From NCBI GenBank assembly GCA_944470555.2, contig OX104134.1, positions 48,420,691 through 48,484,690 on the forward strand: a stretch of 64,000 nucleotides of DNA, read 5' to 3'. Under the pieces are notes generated by a model. That model worked only from the letters and a program-made list of their open reading frames with translations. It was not told where the DNA came from and did no database searches. Made by a program: the position numbers and the translations under genes. Every line of letters begins with the position of its first letter. Within the stretch, counting starts at the first letter, position 1. The stretch is from Heterobilharzia americana (Eukaryota; Platyhelminthes; Trematoda; Strigeidida; Schistosomatidae). Positions 32,879 to 44,289 of this stretch are shown here, piece by piece.

Positions 32879-33085
32879 GACTTTATAGTTGTTCGTTGTC
32901 GGGTCTACATATCCACGGGTGCGACGTATTTTGGAAGCCTATCTTCAAAGGTGCAGTACACCTGTTTCAACTTTCTGCAAGCTTGGAATGCTTTTCAGCA
33001 CTGTGTAGATATCATGTCATACCAAACTGCCTTGCTTCCAAACTATGCTTGTTTTTCTATAGTTGGGTTTTGTCGTACTATGTAC
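32879..33085 (+). other. Candidate exon upstream of MAGOH
   Basis: A stretch after GTTGGTTACAG (acceptor-like, AG at 32,877-32,878) is open in one frame to a GTGAGT donor at 33,086. A 37-nt intron-like unit (33,086-33,122, ending ATTTTTAG) then leads into the MAGOH 5' leader. The frame, with ISTGATYFGSLSSK and NAFQHCVDIMSYQ, would run into TAA right after the join. It could therefore be a 5' UTR exon of MAGOH or the last exon of an upstream gene. I do not recognise the peptide. Confidence 0.35.
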
Positions 33086-33111
33086 GTGAGTAAAAATAAG
33101 CAAATGTTTTG

Positions 33112-33152
33112 CATATTTTTAGTAAATAAAGTTCCGCTGATCAACTCAGTCG
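33112..33152 (+). promoter_or_regulatory. MAGOH leader with splice or trans-splice acceptor
   Basis: CATATTTTTAG ends at 33,122, thirty nucleotides before the ATG. It can serve either a 37-nt cis intron (donor GTGAGT at 33,086) or spliced-leader trans-splicing, which schistosomes use on a fraction of genes. The sequence cannot decide between the two. Confidence 0.4.
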
Positions 33153-33692
<540 letters not shown>

Positions 33693-34660
33693 AATTTTTA
33701 ATACTACTTAGTTTTGCTCATTCCCTAACTTTCAACTGTTTTACTGACTAATGTTTACTAGGGAATCGTTTCCTCAATATCTGTCTGTCTGTCAAGGCTT
33801 CTGTGACCACGAATGCATAGACAGACTAGATCATTTTCGCAGTGTCAGCTGGTGTGGCAATTATCAGTTCTTGTCGTCCAATATCAAATGACTAATCGTC
33901 AACGCTTTTATTACACCAGTTTAAAAAATAGGAGGGGGTTTACGTATCAAAATGTTATGCTAGTAGTCCTATCTACCAACTGCCCGTCACAATTTAGATT
34001 TTTTTAAAAGCCTATCAGCTTTACAGAATGTGTACGCATGTGACGGCTGTTTATGAGTATCATTCACAGTTCATATGTTTTCACTGCTTCTAGGATTATA
34101 CAAGCAAGTCCATCTTACAGAAAATCCTGTGTATTAAAGCAAAAGCGTCTTGGACTAGTGGCAACACCATTGGAACACAATCTAGAAGGATAGACACTAG
34201 TTTTGGGCTGACATGTTGACAGTTTTTGATCCTAATTTCCACTAGACCTAAGGTTACTGTTACCTAAGAGTAGATCATTCATGCAAAGCAGACCTCTCTA
34301 TACGTCATGTAAAATAAGCGAACTAAAAGCTCATTAGGATATAATTATTCGACATTTGAAAATGGTTTTCGGGTAAAATTCCTTACATTGTATAAATTCC
34401 ACTTCATTTCAGAAAATAGGCAGACACTGCTCATGTGCTTTTGTGATTGGTGTAAGTTAGTGGTTGGTAGACACGATAAGTACCGATATTATCCACCAGG
34501 CAAATATCGACGATCCCCTTAAATACATCAGTTACATTGATTATCATCGTACTGACAAAAGTATCACCTGAGCTCTTGCGCAGTTCATCTCTAGATGTAT
34601 CATTCCACACTTAGTATCAATCCATTTAATCTGATGCAGTCGTATTAGTGTCAGTAATTC
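33693..34660. other. Gap between MAGOH and RTE L, no gene seen
   Basis: The sequence is AT-rich, with short frames only. A plus frame of 64 codons at 33,813-34,007 has no motif. No canonical AATAAA follows the MAGOH stop in the first 300 bases. Confidence 0.5.
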
Positions 34661-34664
34661 TTTT

Positions 34665-36778
34665 ATTCCTCAGCTGCTACCCGAACAGAGTGGTCGGGCT
34701 TGCATATCGCAATTACCCAAGAATTCACTCTGGCTGGTACTTGTTCTTTTAACATCCTCCATACCGGGAGGGTCTATTGGAAAGTGGTGAGACAGAGCAA
34801 TTATTGTTACAGTGTGGATTGCTACACCATGATAGGTCTCCGAGGGCGAAGTTGCACTCCTAGCTGGGGGTGTCACAACAGTAAGGTGTTGCTCACGGAT
34901 CACCAGCAGTGCCGTACTGATGCTGTCTTTTCTATTGGAGGGGTTGACTCCAAAAGCTGCACTCTTCTCTGGCCATAGTCTTTCTGTTTTGTTTGTCTGG
35001 TGTTAGCATAATGTCTCGTGATTTCTTCGGTCACACCAAACTTTGTTGAAACTTCTGTGATGTGGGGACCGAGAAGTACTACCCCACGCTTACAGAAGTA
35101 TACAAAAACTAAGCAGCCTACCATCCTTAACTTTCTCCTTTCATTTCCTGGTACTAGTATTAAGCTTCTTACCGCTCCCTCAACCCCGCGTCCACTGCCA
35201 ATGATATAAGCCAGCAAAGCACCATTTATAATTCCCTAAAACCATGTTGCCGGTTTCACATTGAGGCTTTCAACGTCCGGACCCTATGCCAATTCGGACA
35301 ACAGGTATCTCTTTACAGGACTTGAATCATGGATGTATGCTGTTTCTGTGACTAATATACAGGACTCGATTGTAATTATGAACTTGATGTCATCTGGCCA
35401 ATTCGTTGAGTCTTCAAAACCTACTTTACGAGTCTCCTGAGATTCGAGGGCTAACTCTCATGAACTTGCAGATGTAGGCATAATATTAAGGTGTGAAGCA
35501 GAAAACACTTATCGACTGGATACTAGTCAACAGCCGTTCATGTACTGTTCGAGTGAATAGATCTGTAAGAACTAGGAAGGATCGTGAGGTTGGTGGATGC
35601 CTATTCGTAATCGCCGTCTACGCATCCACCGACTGCAGTTCGGATGATGCAAAGAATGAATTCTGTTGAAAGCCGTCAATTTTGCTACATAAGGCAAAAC
35701 GTTCAGATGTAGTCATAATGATAGGTGACTTAAACGCTCAATTAGGGAAGCTGAGGCAGTCGGAAAACGGGTATTCACGGAATTCCATGCCTACGAACCG
35801 AAAACTGATCGTCCGTTGCTACTTTGTTCCGACAATCATTTGTTTTCGGCCAGCACTAACTATAAGCAAAAGGAGAGACAGTCTCACTTGGCGCTCTCCC
35901 ACATCAAACCAACGATGGACATACATTATGTTAATACAAGCCATCGTTGAAAAGGATCAGTGGAGGATTATCGCTCTTATGAATTACCTATCTGTTTGAA
36001 CTCCAATCACACTTCAGTGTAGCCATGTGTTTGTTTCGCAGAAAGCAGTGAAGCCTGAGTGTGCTGGATTTGAAGGCGAGAACGTCAAGCGCGTATTAAG
36101 GAAGGAAATAGCCAAGCATTTTATTAAACGCGACAGCTATTCTCTTACTGACCAAGCCTGACTTGATATTCAGTCCGCTGTTGAAATAGTGGTAAAGGAA
36201 GTTGGTAATCTACAACGTCAGTGGATTTCTACAATGTAATCCCAACTGGTGCAAGGAGACTCACTGTAACTGACTGTGACCGCAGCAATGAGCGGAAGCA
36301 GTTCAAACTTGAACTGACTGGGACTTTGCAATTATTGCGAGGAGTCGACAGAGATAGGTCGTCAATACTCGACAACTACTTAGGTTTATTAGGGATGCAA
36401 GCAAGAAGATATCTAGTGAGGCCATGACCGAGGAGGGTGGGACAATGATAACCGTTCGCGACAGGCGGATAGAACGTTGAGCGAGGCACTTTGAAGTGCA
36501 GCTTGACTGGGCCACAGATATTCAGCCGGACCTGTATGGGATGTAGATGTCGGTCTTCCAAATATCCTCGAAGTTTGGGAAGTTATCTCAAACCTGAGAC
36601 AACACAAGACAGGAAAGCCCGATTGTTTGCCTTCAGAAGTTATTAAGGACGAGGTAAGAAATTACTGAGTGGGACTAACGGAGGTGCTAGGTAGTATATT
36701 AAGAACAAGTCTTGTCAGACTAGTCTACTTCAATGGTCATTCCAGTCTGAGAGAAAGGAATGAAGTTATAACAAACAG
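34665..36778 (+). mobile_element. Old RTE-clade LINE 'L', 5' half
   Basis: This is a plus-strand relative of K. Its 5' UTR (34,670-34,975) aligns with the K 5' end: TGGTCGGGCTTGCATATC near 34,691 versus the reverse complement at 40,588-40,605. EN begins near 35,260 with FHIEAFNVRTL, then MDVCCF, RRLRIHRL, and 35,682-35,999 with VVIMIGDLNAQLGKL. The linker follows to 36,770, where ITNRGIILT corresponds to the RGISLTN block of K. K is inserted right there. Many stops show that L is much older than K. Confidence 0.85.
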
Positions 36779-36978
36779 GGGGATCATTTTGACTCATTAT
36801 CAACATAGGACCAGGCATTACTGCGTAACGGTCCGAGTTGCCACACCTCATATCAGCACATCAAGTAAAAAGGTAGTGAGGTGAAGGATGAAGATAAGTG
36901 AATGCAGTCAAAAGAAATATAAAGTACGAGAAGAAAGGAAAGAGGAGTGACAAAATAGTGAGATTCGGTATAGCGTTG

Positions 36979-38799
36979 TTAAGATGAGGATAATGTGTGT
37001 ATACATCTGCGCCACTGACTTCGGTTCTGAGCCATATCACCTAGGGTCTCCAACCACTGGTTCCTCTTGTCCCGTGGACCCCAACCACCTAGTCTGCATC
37101 GTCCTACATGGCTTAAACCAACAGTCAGAGACTTCATACATTGGTGCCATGTTTTAGTCTGGCCACCTCGGGCCTTTTTCCAGCCTGAACCCACCTCAGC
37201 CAACATTGTGTGACGAGGCAATAAAAAAAAAGGCATACGTAGTACGTGTCCCAACCATCTCAGTCGATGAAGGTTCACAACCTCGTCGACTGACTTACCT
37301 CTTCTCCCTAAAACTCTACACCTAACTTCTGCATTACTCACATGGTGACACCACGGAATACGTCCTATACTACGAAGGCAACGGTGGTCAAATACCTGAA
37401 ACCTCTTTATGTCTTCCACTTTCAATGGCCATGTTTCACAGCCATACAGTAGAACAGAGCGGACTGCTGTGCAGTACACGCGACCCTTAATAGACAAACG
37501 AATATCACGGCGGCGCCATAGGTGGCGCAAATTGGCAAAAGCCAATCGAGCCTTTTGTATCCGTGCAGAAATCTCATCGGCAACTAACCCACCAGGGTTG
37601 ATCCTACTTCCCAGGTAAGTGAAGTGGTCAACACACTCAACCACTTCACTCTCTATTGTTAACCGCGGTACCGCTGAAGACCAGTCCTGGAGCAAAAATT
37701 TGCATTTGGGTGGTGAAAATCGCATCCCAAACATTCTCAAATTCCCACTCAAAGTGTTCAGAAGACTCTGCATCTTGTCAGCGTCTTCACCTAACAGGAC
37801 TATGTCATCTGCATATTCTAGATCTAAGGAAAATTCACCTGTGATTCGGTCAACGTCTTTGTAATTAGGTGACGAGAGGGAAACCTCCATAAGAATATCT
37901 ATGATAAAATTAAATAAGAATGGGGATAGTGGGCATCCTTGACGGACACCACTTGATGAGTATAGCTCCCTGGACAACTCACCATAGGCTCTAACATGCC
38001 CACAAGTGTTCGAGTAGAGAGCTTTCAATAAGGTGATGTACTTACTAGGCACGCCTTTCAGTGACAGACACTGCCATAAGACTTCTCGATCAACGGAGTC
38101 AAATGCCGCCTTCAGGTCGAGAAATACAGCTATTGTCGGGCGTCTGTAAGCATGCCTATGTTCCAGGACCTGGCGCAGTGTGAATATTTGGTCGATACAT
38201 CCACGGCCAGGTCTAAAGCCTGCCTGGTTTTCTCGGGCTTGCTGTTCCCGAGCTCCACTCAGGCGTCGGAGAATTATAGAACTTAGGATCTTAGACACTA
38301 TGTTTGTCAGGCTGATTCCTCTGTGGTTATCACAAGAGGACTTCTCGCCTTTCTTGAAGACTGGGATGATGAGTGACTTAGACCAGTCGGAGGGGATCGT
38401 ATTTGATTCCCATATACTGGCTAACACTTCCGTTAGCCTGACTAAGAGAACTCTACCACCATTCTTGTATACCTCAGCAGGTAGTCCGTCTGGTCCTGCT
38501 GCCCTTCCCCGTTTCAGGCTACCTACCGCTTTCTCAACTTCTTCTAGTGTTGGGGGACCTGTCTCTATGTCCCATTCAGGGTCCGACTGGATAGCGGGCA
38601 GCGCAATGGTGGCTGGAGGCCAGTTAAACTGTTCCTCAAAGTGTTCTGCCCATCGTCCCAGTCGCCTTCCCTGCGAGTGAATCGCCGATCCGTCCTTCTC
38701 CGCTATAACCTCACTAACTGTTGTTGACCATTTCCCCCCAGTCTCCTTAATAAGTCTAAATAACTGTCTACTGTTACCGATCGCCGCTGCCTTTTCCAT
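36979..38799 (-). CDS. RTE element K: reverse transcriptase and C-terminus, open frame
   Basis: 606 codons without a stop. The true reading starts upstream of the Met at 38,799 (TKSLRNDREQWWAAKAKEM) and is separated from the EN frame by a frameshift near 38,853. Motifs: WAEHFEEQFNWPP, LKRGRAAGPDGLPAEVYKNG, VFKKGEKSSCDNHRGISLTN, AGFRPGRGCIDQIF, VFLDLKAAFDSVDRE, GVRQGCPLSPFLFNFIIDIL, EYADDIVLLGEDADKM (active site), VDHFTYLGSRINPGG and the C-terminal HRLRWLGHVLRMP with GRCRLGGWGPRDKRNQWLET. This is the most complete RT in the window. It is a parasitic element, not a host gene. Confidence 0.92.
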   Translation of the reverse strand: MEKAAAIGNSRQLFRLIKETGGKWSTTVSEVIAEKDGSAIHSQGRRLGRWAEHFEEQFNWPPATIALPAIQSDPEWDIETGPPTLEEVEKAVGSLKRGRAAGPDGLPAEVYKNGGRVLLVRLTEVLASIWESNTIPSDWSKSLIIPVFKKGEKSSCDNHRGISLTNIVSKILSSIILRRLSGAREQQARENQAGFRPGRGCIDQIFTLRQVLEHRHAYRRPTIAVFLDLKAAFDSVDREVLWQCLSLKGVPSKYITLLKALYSNTCGHVRAYGELSRELYSSSGVRQGCPLSPFLFNFIIDILMEVSLSSPNYKDVDRITGEFSLDLEYADDIVLLGEDADKMQSLLNTLSGNLRMFGMRFSPPKCKFLLQDWSSAVPRLTIESEVVECVDHFTYLGSRINPGGLVADEISARIQKARLAFANLRHLWRRRDIRLSIKGRVYCTAVRSVLLYGCETWPLKVEDIKRFQVFDHRCLRSIGRIPWCHHVSNAEVRCRVLGRRGKSVDEVVNLHRLRWLGHVLRMPFFLLPRHTMLAEVGSGWKKARGGQTKTWHQCMKSLTVGLSHVGRCRLGGWGPRDKRNQWLETLGDMAQNRSQWRRCIHTLSSS

Positions 38800-38852
38800 C
38801 TCTTTAGCCTTTGCTGCCCACCACTGTTCACGATCGTTGCGCAGACTTTTCG

Positions 38853-40411
38853 TCAGTTATTTTTAAGTTGCGCTCGCTCTTCATTGTACTCAGAGCCTGC
38901 AGGGATGCATTCACGTGCATCCATTAGTTTGGAAGAAGCTGCTGATATCCACTGGCTCTTTTTAGCCATTATCTTGGAGTCGGCTACAGTCTCCAGTGCT
39001 GCTTTTACAGTAGACTGAAGATGGCACCAAGCTTCTTCTGGATGAGTGACAGTCTTTTGTTCCGATAACTGCCTAGCCAACTTCTCACTGAACACGGCTT
39101 TGGTGTTTTCGTTGTCCAGCAGAACTCGTAGTGGTTTTGTTGCCAAATTTTTTCTACGTCCATTGAGACGCAGGCATATACGTGCTCGGACCAACGCATG
39201 ATCGCTGTCCAAACACGTACTCCAGAAGGAGCGGCAGTCTTCCACCGATCCTCTCCAGCGATGACTAATAGCAATGTGGTCTATCTGTGTCCATCGCTGA
39301 GTCGAGCTCGGTGGACGCCAGGTCAGACAGTGCCTTTCTTTATGTCTGAAATTTGTGCTGGCTAAAAATAGGCGGTTATCTGAGCATAGTTGTAATAGGC
39401 GATCACCGTTATCTGTACGTTCAGCTGGGATTCCGAAAGTGCCACCTAAGTGCCTTTCTGCCTCACTCAGTCTACCCACCTGTGCGTTGAGGTCACCTGC
39501 AACAACCACTACGTCCGAACGTTTGGCTTTCGAGAGGAGGTTAGACAGTTTATGGTAGAACTCGTCCTTCACTTCATCCGAACTACAGTCAGTGGGTGCG
39601 TAAGCAGAGATTACAAAGAGACAACGGCGAGTCTCACTATTCCTTTTAGTTCTCACTGTGCCGTTCAGCCTCATAGCGCAGAGGCGACTATCAACTGGGA
39701 TCCAGTCTAGTAGTGAGTTTTCTGCCCTGGTGCTTAATGCTATACCTACACCTGCAAGACCACGAGAGCTAGCTATCGAATCTCCAGAAACTCGAAGGGT
39801 GAATTTTGCAGATTCACCAGATTGGTCAGGAGAGGTCAGGTGAATAACCACACTTGGGTCCTGTATGCGTGTCTCACAAACACAGCACACATCCATGCCC
39901 GAGTTGCTAGAGTCTTTGCCAACGAAGCCTGTTGGCCAATTTGACGGAGGGTGCGGACATTGAAGGCTCCAATATGTAATTTGGAGCGTGGTTTAAGGAG
40001 ACCAGGGATGCTGTTCTGTGGACTCAGATCGTTGTCGAAGGCTGCAGAGGTAGGAGAAATTGAAGATGATGCAGCATCATTAATTAAGAGACGTGAAGGA
40101 AGATTAGAAGGTAATGATGGAGGAGGAGGATAGCAGTCAGAAGAAACTTGGGTGCTGACAGAGTTGTGAGGGCGGTTGACACTTCCCGGCTGCCCACACC
40201 GTGGAAGGCTATTTCTTCTTAAGGTACCTGAAAGAGATTTGTGTGACCGCAGAGCCCATCGGACATCTGCTTGAGGCCTGTCACACCCAGCCTTTTGAGT
40301 ATGATTATTTTGAATTTTGGGGCCGACCTTTTCTAACCCCCCCTTCCACTGAGAAGGCAGCATCAGCTTGGCATTGCTGGTCATCCAAGGGAAACACCTT
40401 ACTGCTGTCAC
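38853..40411 (-). pseudogene. RTE element K: N-terminal region and endonuclease
   Basis: 39,836-40,411 (191 codons) carries a Ser/Pro-rich N-terminus and then KLHIGAFNVRTLRQIGQQAS, the first strand of the endonuclease. One frameshift near 39,895 leads into 38,853-39,896 (347 codons) with MDVCCVCETRIQDPS (catalytic E), VISAYAPTDCSSDEVKDEF, VVVAGDLNAQVGRLSE (catalytic D/N), STQRWTQIDHIAISHRWRGS and SDHALVRARICLRL (SDH box). All endonuclease landmarks are intact apart from the frameshift, which fits the recent insertion shown by the perfect TSD. Confidence 0.9.
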
Positions 40412-40644
40412 ACCCCATCCAGCTAGCAGCAGTACGACTTCGCCCTCAGACCCCCATCATAGTGTAGCAATTTACACTATAACGGTAACTGCTTTTCGTC
40501 TAACCACTATCCAACAGACCTTTCTGGTATGGTAGGACCTCGAGGGAACAAGCGTTCCACCAGCATAGCTCGTTGGGTCATTGTGATATGCAAGCCCGAC
40601 CACCACGTCAAGGTAGCAGCTATCGGTCGGGGATCATTTTGACT

Positions 40645-40905
40645 AATACCATGTCTACGATCCTTAGGCCCATAGTTACCCGACACAACTGGATCTTAAG
40701 AGCACCAAAATGGAATAAAAAGGCTGGTTTCAGACCTCGACAAAGGTGCATGGATCAAGTCCTCACCCATTACCAGGTTCCGTAACAGAATACTTGTGGC
40801 TGACAATTGCCTTACTTCTTGACGTGAAGGCTGCACTCGTCTCTTGGCTGGGACAGGCAAGACTGGGATCACTTCGCAACAGTCCAGGATCTCACATCCA
40901 CCAAG
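40645..40905 (+). mobile_element. RTE element L, continuation after the K insertion
   Basis: The plus strand resumes the RT of L: LTNTMSTILRPIV, KAGFRPRQRCMDQVLTHYQV, then LTIALLLDVKAALVSW, matching the SLTNIVSKILSSII to LDLKAAFDSVD region of K. The reading stops at about 40,905, where element M begins in the opposite orientation. The palm active site and everything downstream are missing from L. Confidence 0.8.
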
Positions 40906-42040
40906 AGAGTACTAAGATAAAAGATAAAGAAATCGAGAGGAAAGCATTCAAAAGTGATAGGAAGTCGTGGTACGATAACGAGGAGGAATGAGACAATACT
41001 GGGTTTAGTATGATGATTAAGATAAGGATAATGTGTGGATAAATCTGTGCCACGGATCGATTCTGAGTCATGTGACCTGGAGTTTCAAACCCCTGGTTTC
41101 TGTTGTCCCGTGGACCTTGACTGAGAAGTCTTACTTACACGGCTCAGACCATTCAAAGACTTCTTGCAATGATGCCATGTTTTAGTCTTTCCATCCCTAA
41201 TCGAACTACAGCCTAAACCTACTTCACTTAACATCCTGTGTTGAGGCAGATGGTGACTGAGCTAACCTAACACGTCACAGCCACCTGAGTTGATTGATAT
41301 TCCAAACCTCATCAAGTGACTTCCCTTTACTGGTTAAAATCCTACACCTGACTGATATTAGTAACTTGGTGACGCCACTACACAGACTGAGCTGAGAAGC
41401 CAACGGTGGCAAATACCTAAAGCCTTCTCATACACTCTATCTTTAATGGGCATGTTTCACATCCATATATTTTAACAGCGAGCTGCAGTGCAGTACACTC
41501 AAACCAAAATAAGTAGTCGGATATCATGGTACCACCTTAAGTGACCTAAGTTGGCGACAGCTAAGTACGCTTTCTGTATACAGGCAGTGATTTCGTTGGT
41601 TGCTGACCCACTAGGACTGATCCGGCTGCCCAGGTGGGTGAGGCTGTCGGCACAATAAACCGCTCCATTCCCTGTTGTTAGAACGCATCTCGGAAGACTG
41701 CTTCCGGACCAACAGTTGCATCCTGCATCTGTCATGTCACTTAACGCTATGCATGCCTACACCAACTGTCGAATCTGCAGGAACTGGGAGGGTGGATTTC
41801 GCGGATTCATCACATTGGCCAGATGACATTAAGTGAATAGCCGCACTCGGATCGTGTATGTATGTCTGAGAAACAGCATACGCCCGTTGTCGGATACGCT
41901 AGAGTTTTGGCTAGCGAGGCTTGTTAATCAATTCGACGGAGGTTGCGAACATCAAAAGCTCCACTGTATAGTTTTGAGCGGAGTTTCAAGTGACTAGGGA
42001 TGCTGTTCTGTGGACTGATATTGTTAAGTGTATCTTCGTC
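40906..42040 (-). mobile_element. RTE element 'M', internally deleted
   Basis: On the minus strand, 41,499-41,735 encodes DSLTHLGSRISPSGSATNEI and the following RT C-terminal blocks, matching K near 37,600. The 3' end near 40,910-41,080 matches the K 3' end (GGATAATGTGTG near 41,025). Directly upstream, 41,750-42,030 matches K at 39,770-40,025, the EN start. The part between (about 2 kb in K) is therefore deleted with both halves in the same orientation. Decay is strong. Confidence 0.75.
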
Positions 42041-42259
42041 GCTGGGACGAGAGAGAGACAGAGTCATGTCAGAATCTCGCACATAGGTGTATCGCCTACA
42101 CTTCCTTATGGCATACTAATAACGGGTGTGTAGAATAATTGTCCTGTCATTGTGAGAGTTTTAAGGGCTAATTTACAATTTGTGGATGAAGGTTAGTGCA
42201 CATATTCAAGCTTTAGAGGACGTCAAGTATTGAATGCATCTATGGCATTGTGACCGATT

Positions 42260-43320
42260 TTTAGCCATATGACCAAGGCTTCCTATCCAATGTTTCATCC
42301 CATCCCAGCACCGCAGTCAGGTGGTCGACATCTGTCTACCCCACTCAGACCATCAAATAAATGTTTCTCGTACAGCTAATCCAGTTTTCCGTAGCATTGT
42401 ACGTTGATGTATGCGGTGGCTCGACATGCGCAACACGTGACCCATCCATCTCAGCCGGTTAAGTTTTACGACCTATCAATCGACTTTTCTTCCTTGCATA
42501 GTACCTTAGCCTAACCTCAAACAGTGGTTTCACTAGACGATGCTACAAAAACTCCTATGGTCAAAAAATATGAAGTGTATTCAAATCTTCAGATTTCAAT
42601 GGCCACATCTCAGCAGTATATCACAACAAGACAGGACGGATTACAGTGCAGTACACTCGACCTTCAATAGGTAGTCGGAAATCTCACCAGAGATTACGCT
42701 ACTTCGTAAATACTAAACAGATTTTATCCGTCCGAACTGATATTACGTCAGCAACGAAACCATTTAGGCGGATGCAACTTCCAGAGTAAATGAAGTGGTC
42801 AACGCATTCTGCCACTTCACTCCCTATCCTAAAACTGAGCTGCAGACCAGTACTGAAACATCCTCTCACAAGTGCAAAACATCCCAACCATACTCAGATT
42901 TCTAATCAAGGTGTTCAGAAGACCTTGCACTTTATCAGCATCTTCACTAATAAGACAACATCTGCGTACTCCAAGTCAACGGGATATCCTACAGGGAGTA
43001 GGTCAGTCCTCTTGACGTTGCAGGTACTTAAACCTATGTCTATTAATACATCTAAAAAGAAGTTAATCGGGAACAGCGATAGTTGATATGCCTAGAGGAC
43101 ACCACCGGTTGTCGCTACTTGAAATGACAACTTTCATCAAGTCGCTTTGCACAAACTTTACCAATTGCCGCAGTCTTGGTAGGTTCCAGAAGTGTTGATT
43201 ATAGAATTTGATGGAATGTCTGATCTCTAGGATTGGGCGCAGTCTGTCACGTGTGGGCTTATATAGTACACTTCCGGCTTTGTTCATTCCTGAATCCAAC
43301 TCACCATAGCCACAGAGGAC
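42260..43320 (-). mobile_element. RTE element 'N', degenerate RT fragment
   Basis: The minus strand encodes GSEVAECVDHFIYSGSCIRL (42,699-42,887), corresponding to ESEVVECVDHFTYLGSRINP of K. 43,063-43,299 encodes RPILEIRHSIKFYNQHFWNL and LRQLVKFVQSDLMKV, an RTE RT block of a slightly different subfamily. Its 3' end fades out near 42,260. There are multiple frameshifts. Confidence 0.7.
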
Positions 43321-44001
43321 TAACGTAGCTATAAAGTATGCCGCATTGCATATCTGTCGGGAATCAGTCGATTATCAATTCAAAGCTTCATGTCTAGGAG
43401 AGAAGTCAACTCAGTAATGAAGTTATTTTCCAACAATGAGCAAATTATGTTCCCTTTCCTTAATTACTTATTGTGTCTTTCATGTTATCGAGAGATAGAG
43501 TGAAATGTCTCACCCAAGTAAATGACATCCAATTCGTGTAACAGGGTCTGCTTAAAGTAGTTCTGAATTAAATATTCGTTCTAGAAAAATATATCGATAT
43601 TGTAGTTCACAGTGCTTGTTTTGTTAGTATCTTCGCGTATTACTACCATGTTGTTCTTGTACTCTGAGTCGTCTAAGGAATCTCCGACTAAAGATTTTCA
43701 GAAGTCAGATATCCAAAGAGACTAAACGAAAGTGCAGGGTTAATATTTTTAACGTAACTGCTGAGAATCTCCACCTCAGGAGAACCCTGAACATAGATAC
43801 GTGCATAAACGTGAATATCCGACTAGCTGCCAAGATACGTACTACAGTAAAAAACACCATATATACCTTAGATTTAAAGATCTTTCAGCTTAAGAAATGT
43901 GGGTGACGTGAGGATGTCTTTAGTCCCAAATGTGGTAATTATTTATTTGATGTAGCTAAGATTAAACATAAGTCTGAATTTTCATATGGAGTTTACTTTA
44001 C
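43320..44001. other. AT-rich gap, no gene seen
   Basis: No repeat family or coding block is recognised between RTE N and the candidate exon at 44,002-44,157. The sequence is AT-rich with short frames. Confidence 0.5.
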
Positions 44002-44157
44002 CTAACTGGTAGTTAACTTCGTACGCAAGAGCCACCGACTGCAACCCAGGACGAATAGAGAGAAGACGAAGCTGGATGGTGAGAGAGTTTAGTCCTCCGA
44101 GAATATAATAATCAATCCAAAACGCGTGAATTGCATACACATGAAATATGGCCTTGT
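44002..44157 (-). CDS. Candidate orphan exon of an unrecognised gene
   Basis: On the minus strand ATGTCTCAAATTGCAG (acceptor) precedes 156 nt open in one frame. The stretch ends CAGTTAG before GTAAAGT (donor, 44,001-43,995). Its 52 codons read KAIFHVYAIHAFWIDYYILG, then LTIQLRLLSIRPGLQ and YEVNYQL. The exon is phase 1 at both ends, so it can be spliced in frame. The composition is protein-like, but I cannot name the family. No neighbouring exon was found within the gap to either side. It may belong to a larger gene whose introns contain the surrounding transposons, or be chance. Confidence 0.4.
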
Positions 44158-44289
44158 CTGCAATTTGAGACATTGGCATGGTAAGAATAACGATTAACCA
44201 ACCAGCGAACTACATTACACAATGGGGGCAGAAAATAAACTACTGGTCATACTGTAAAAATGGTGTAATAATGCCAAATTAAAAATGTT

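Larger units (their letters stand above)
36795..40628 (-). mobile_element. Full-length young RTE-clade LINE 'K' inserted in L
   Basis: A 3,834-bp insertion is bounded by a perfect 16-bp duplication GGGGATCATTTTGACT at 36,779-36,794 and 40,629-40,644. It is read on the minus strand: 5' UTR (40,628-40,412), N-terminal region and EN (40,411-38,853), RT (38,799-36,979) and a 3' UTR of about 180 bp ending GTTGATAATG. The frame is broken only near 39,895 and 38,853. The 5' part lacks about 93 nt present in J, precisely between two TTTTGGGGCC direct repeats. Confidence 0.94.

Noticed and set aside
38180..38680. Plus-strand open frame of 166 codons, with a matching frame at 31,200-31,394 (minus)
   Set aside because: Both are antisense to the same conserved RTE RT block in K and J, so their similarity reflects the RT and not a second gene.
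34665..40905. L as two unrelated RTE fragments
   Set aside because: The perfect 16-bp duplication around K and the collinear RT blocks on both sides show one split element.
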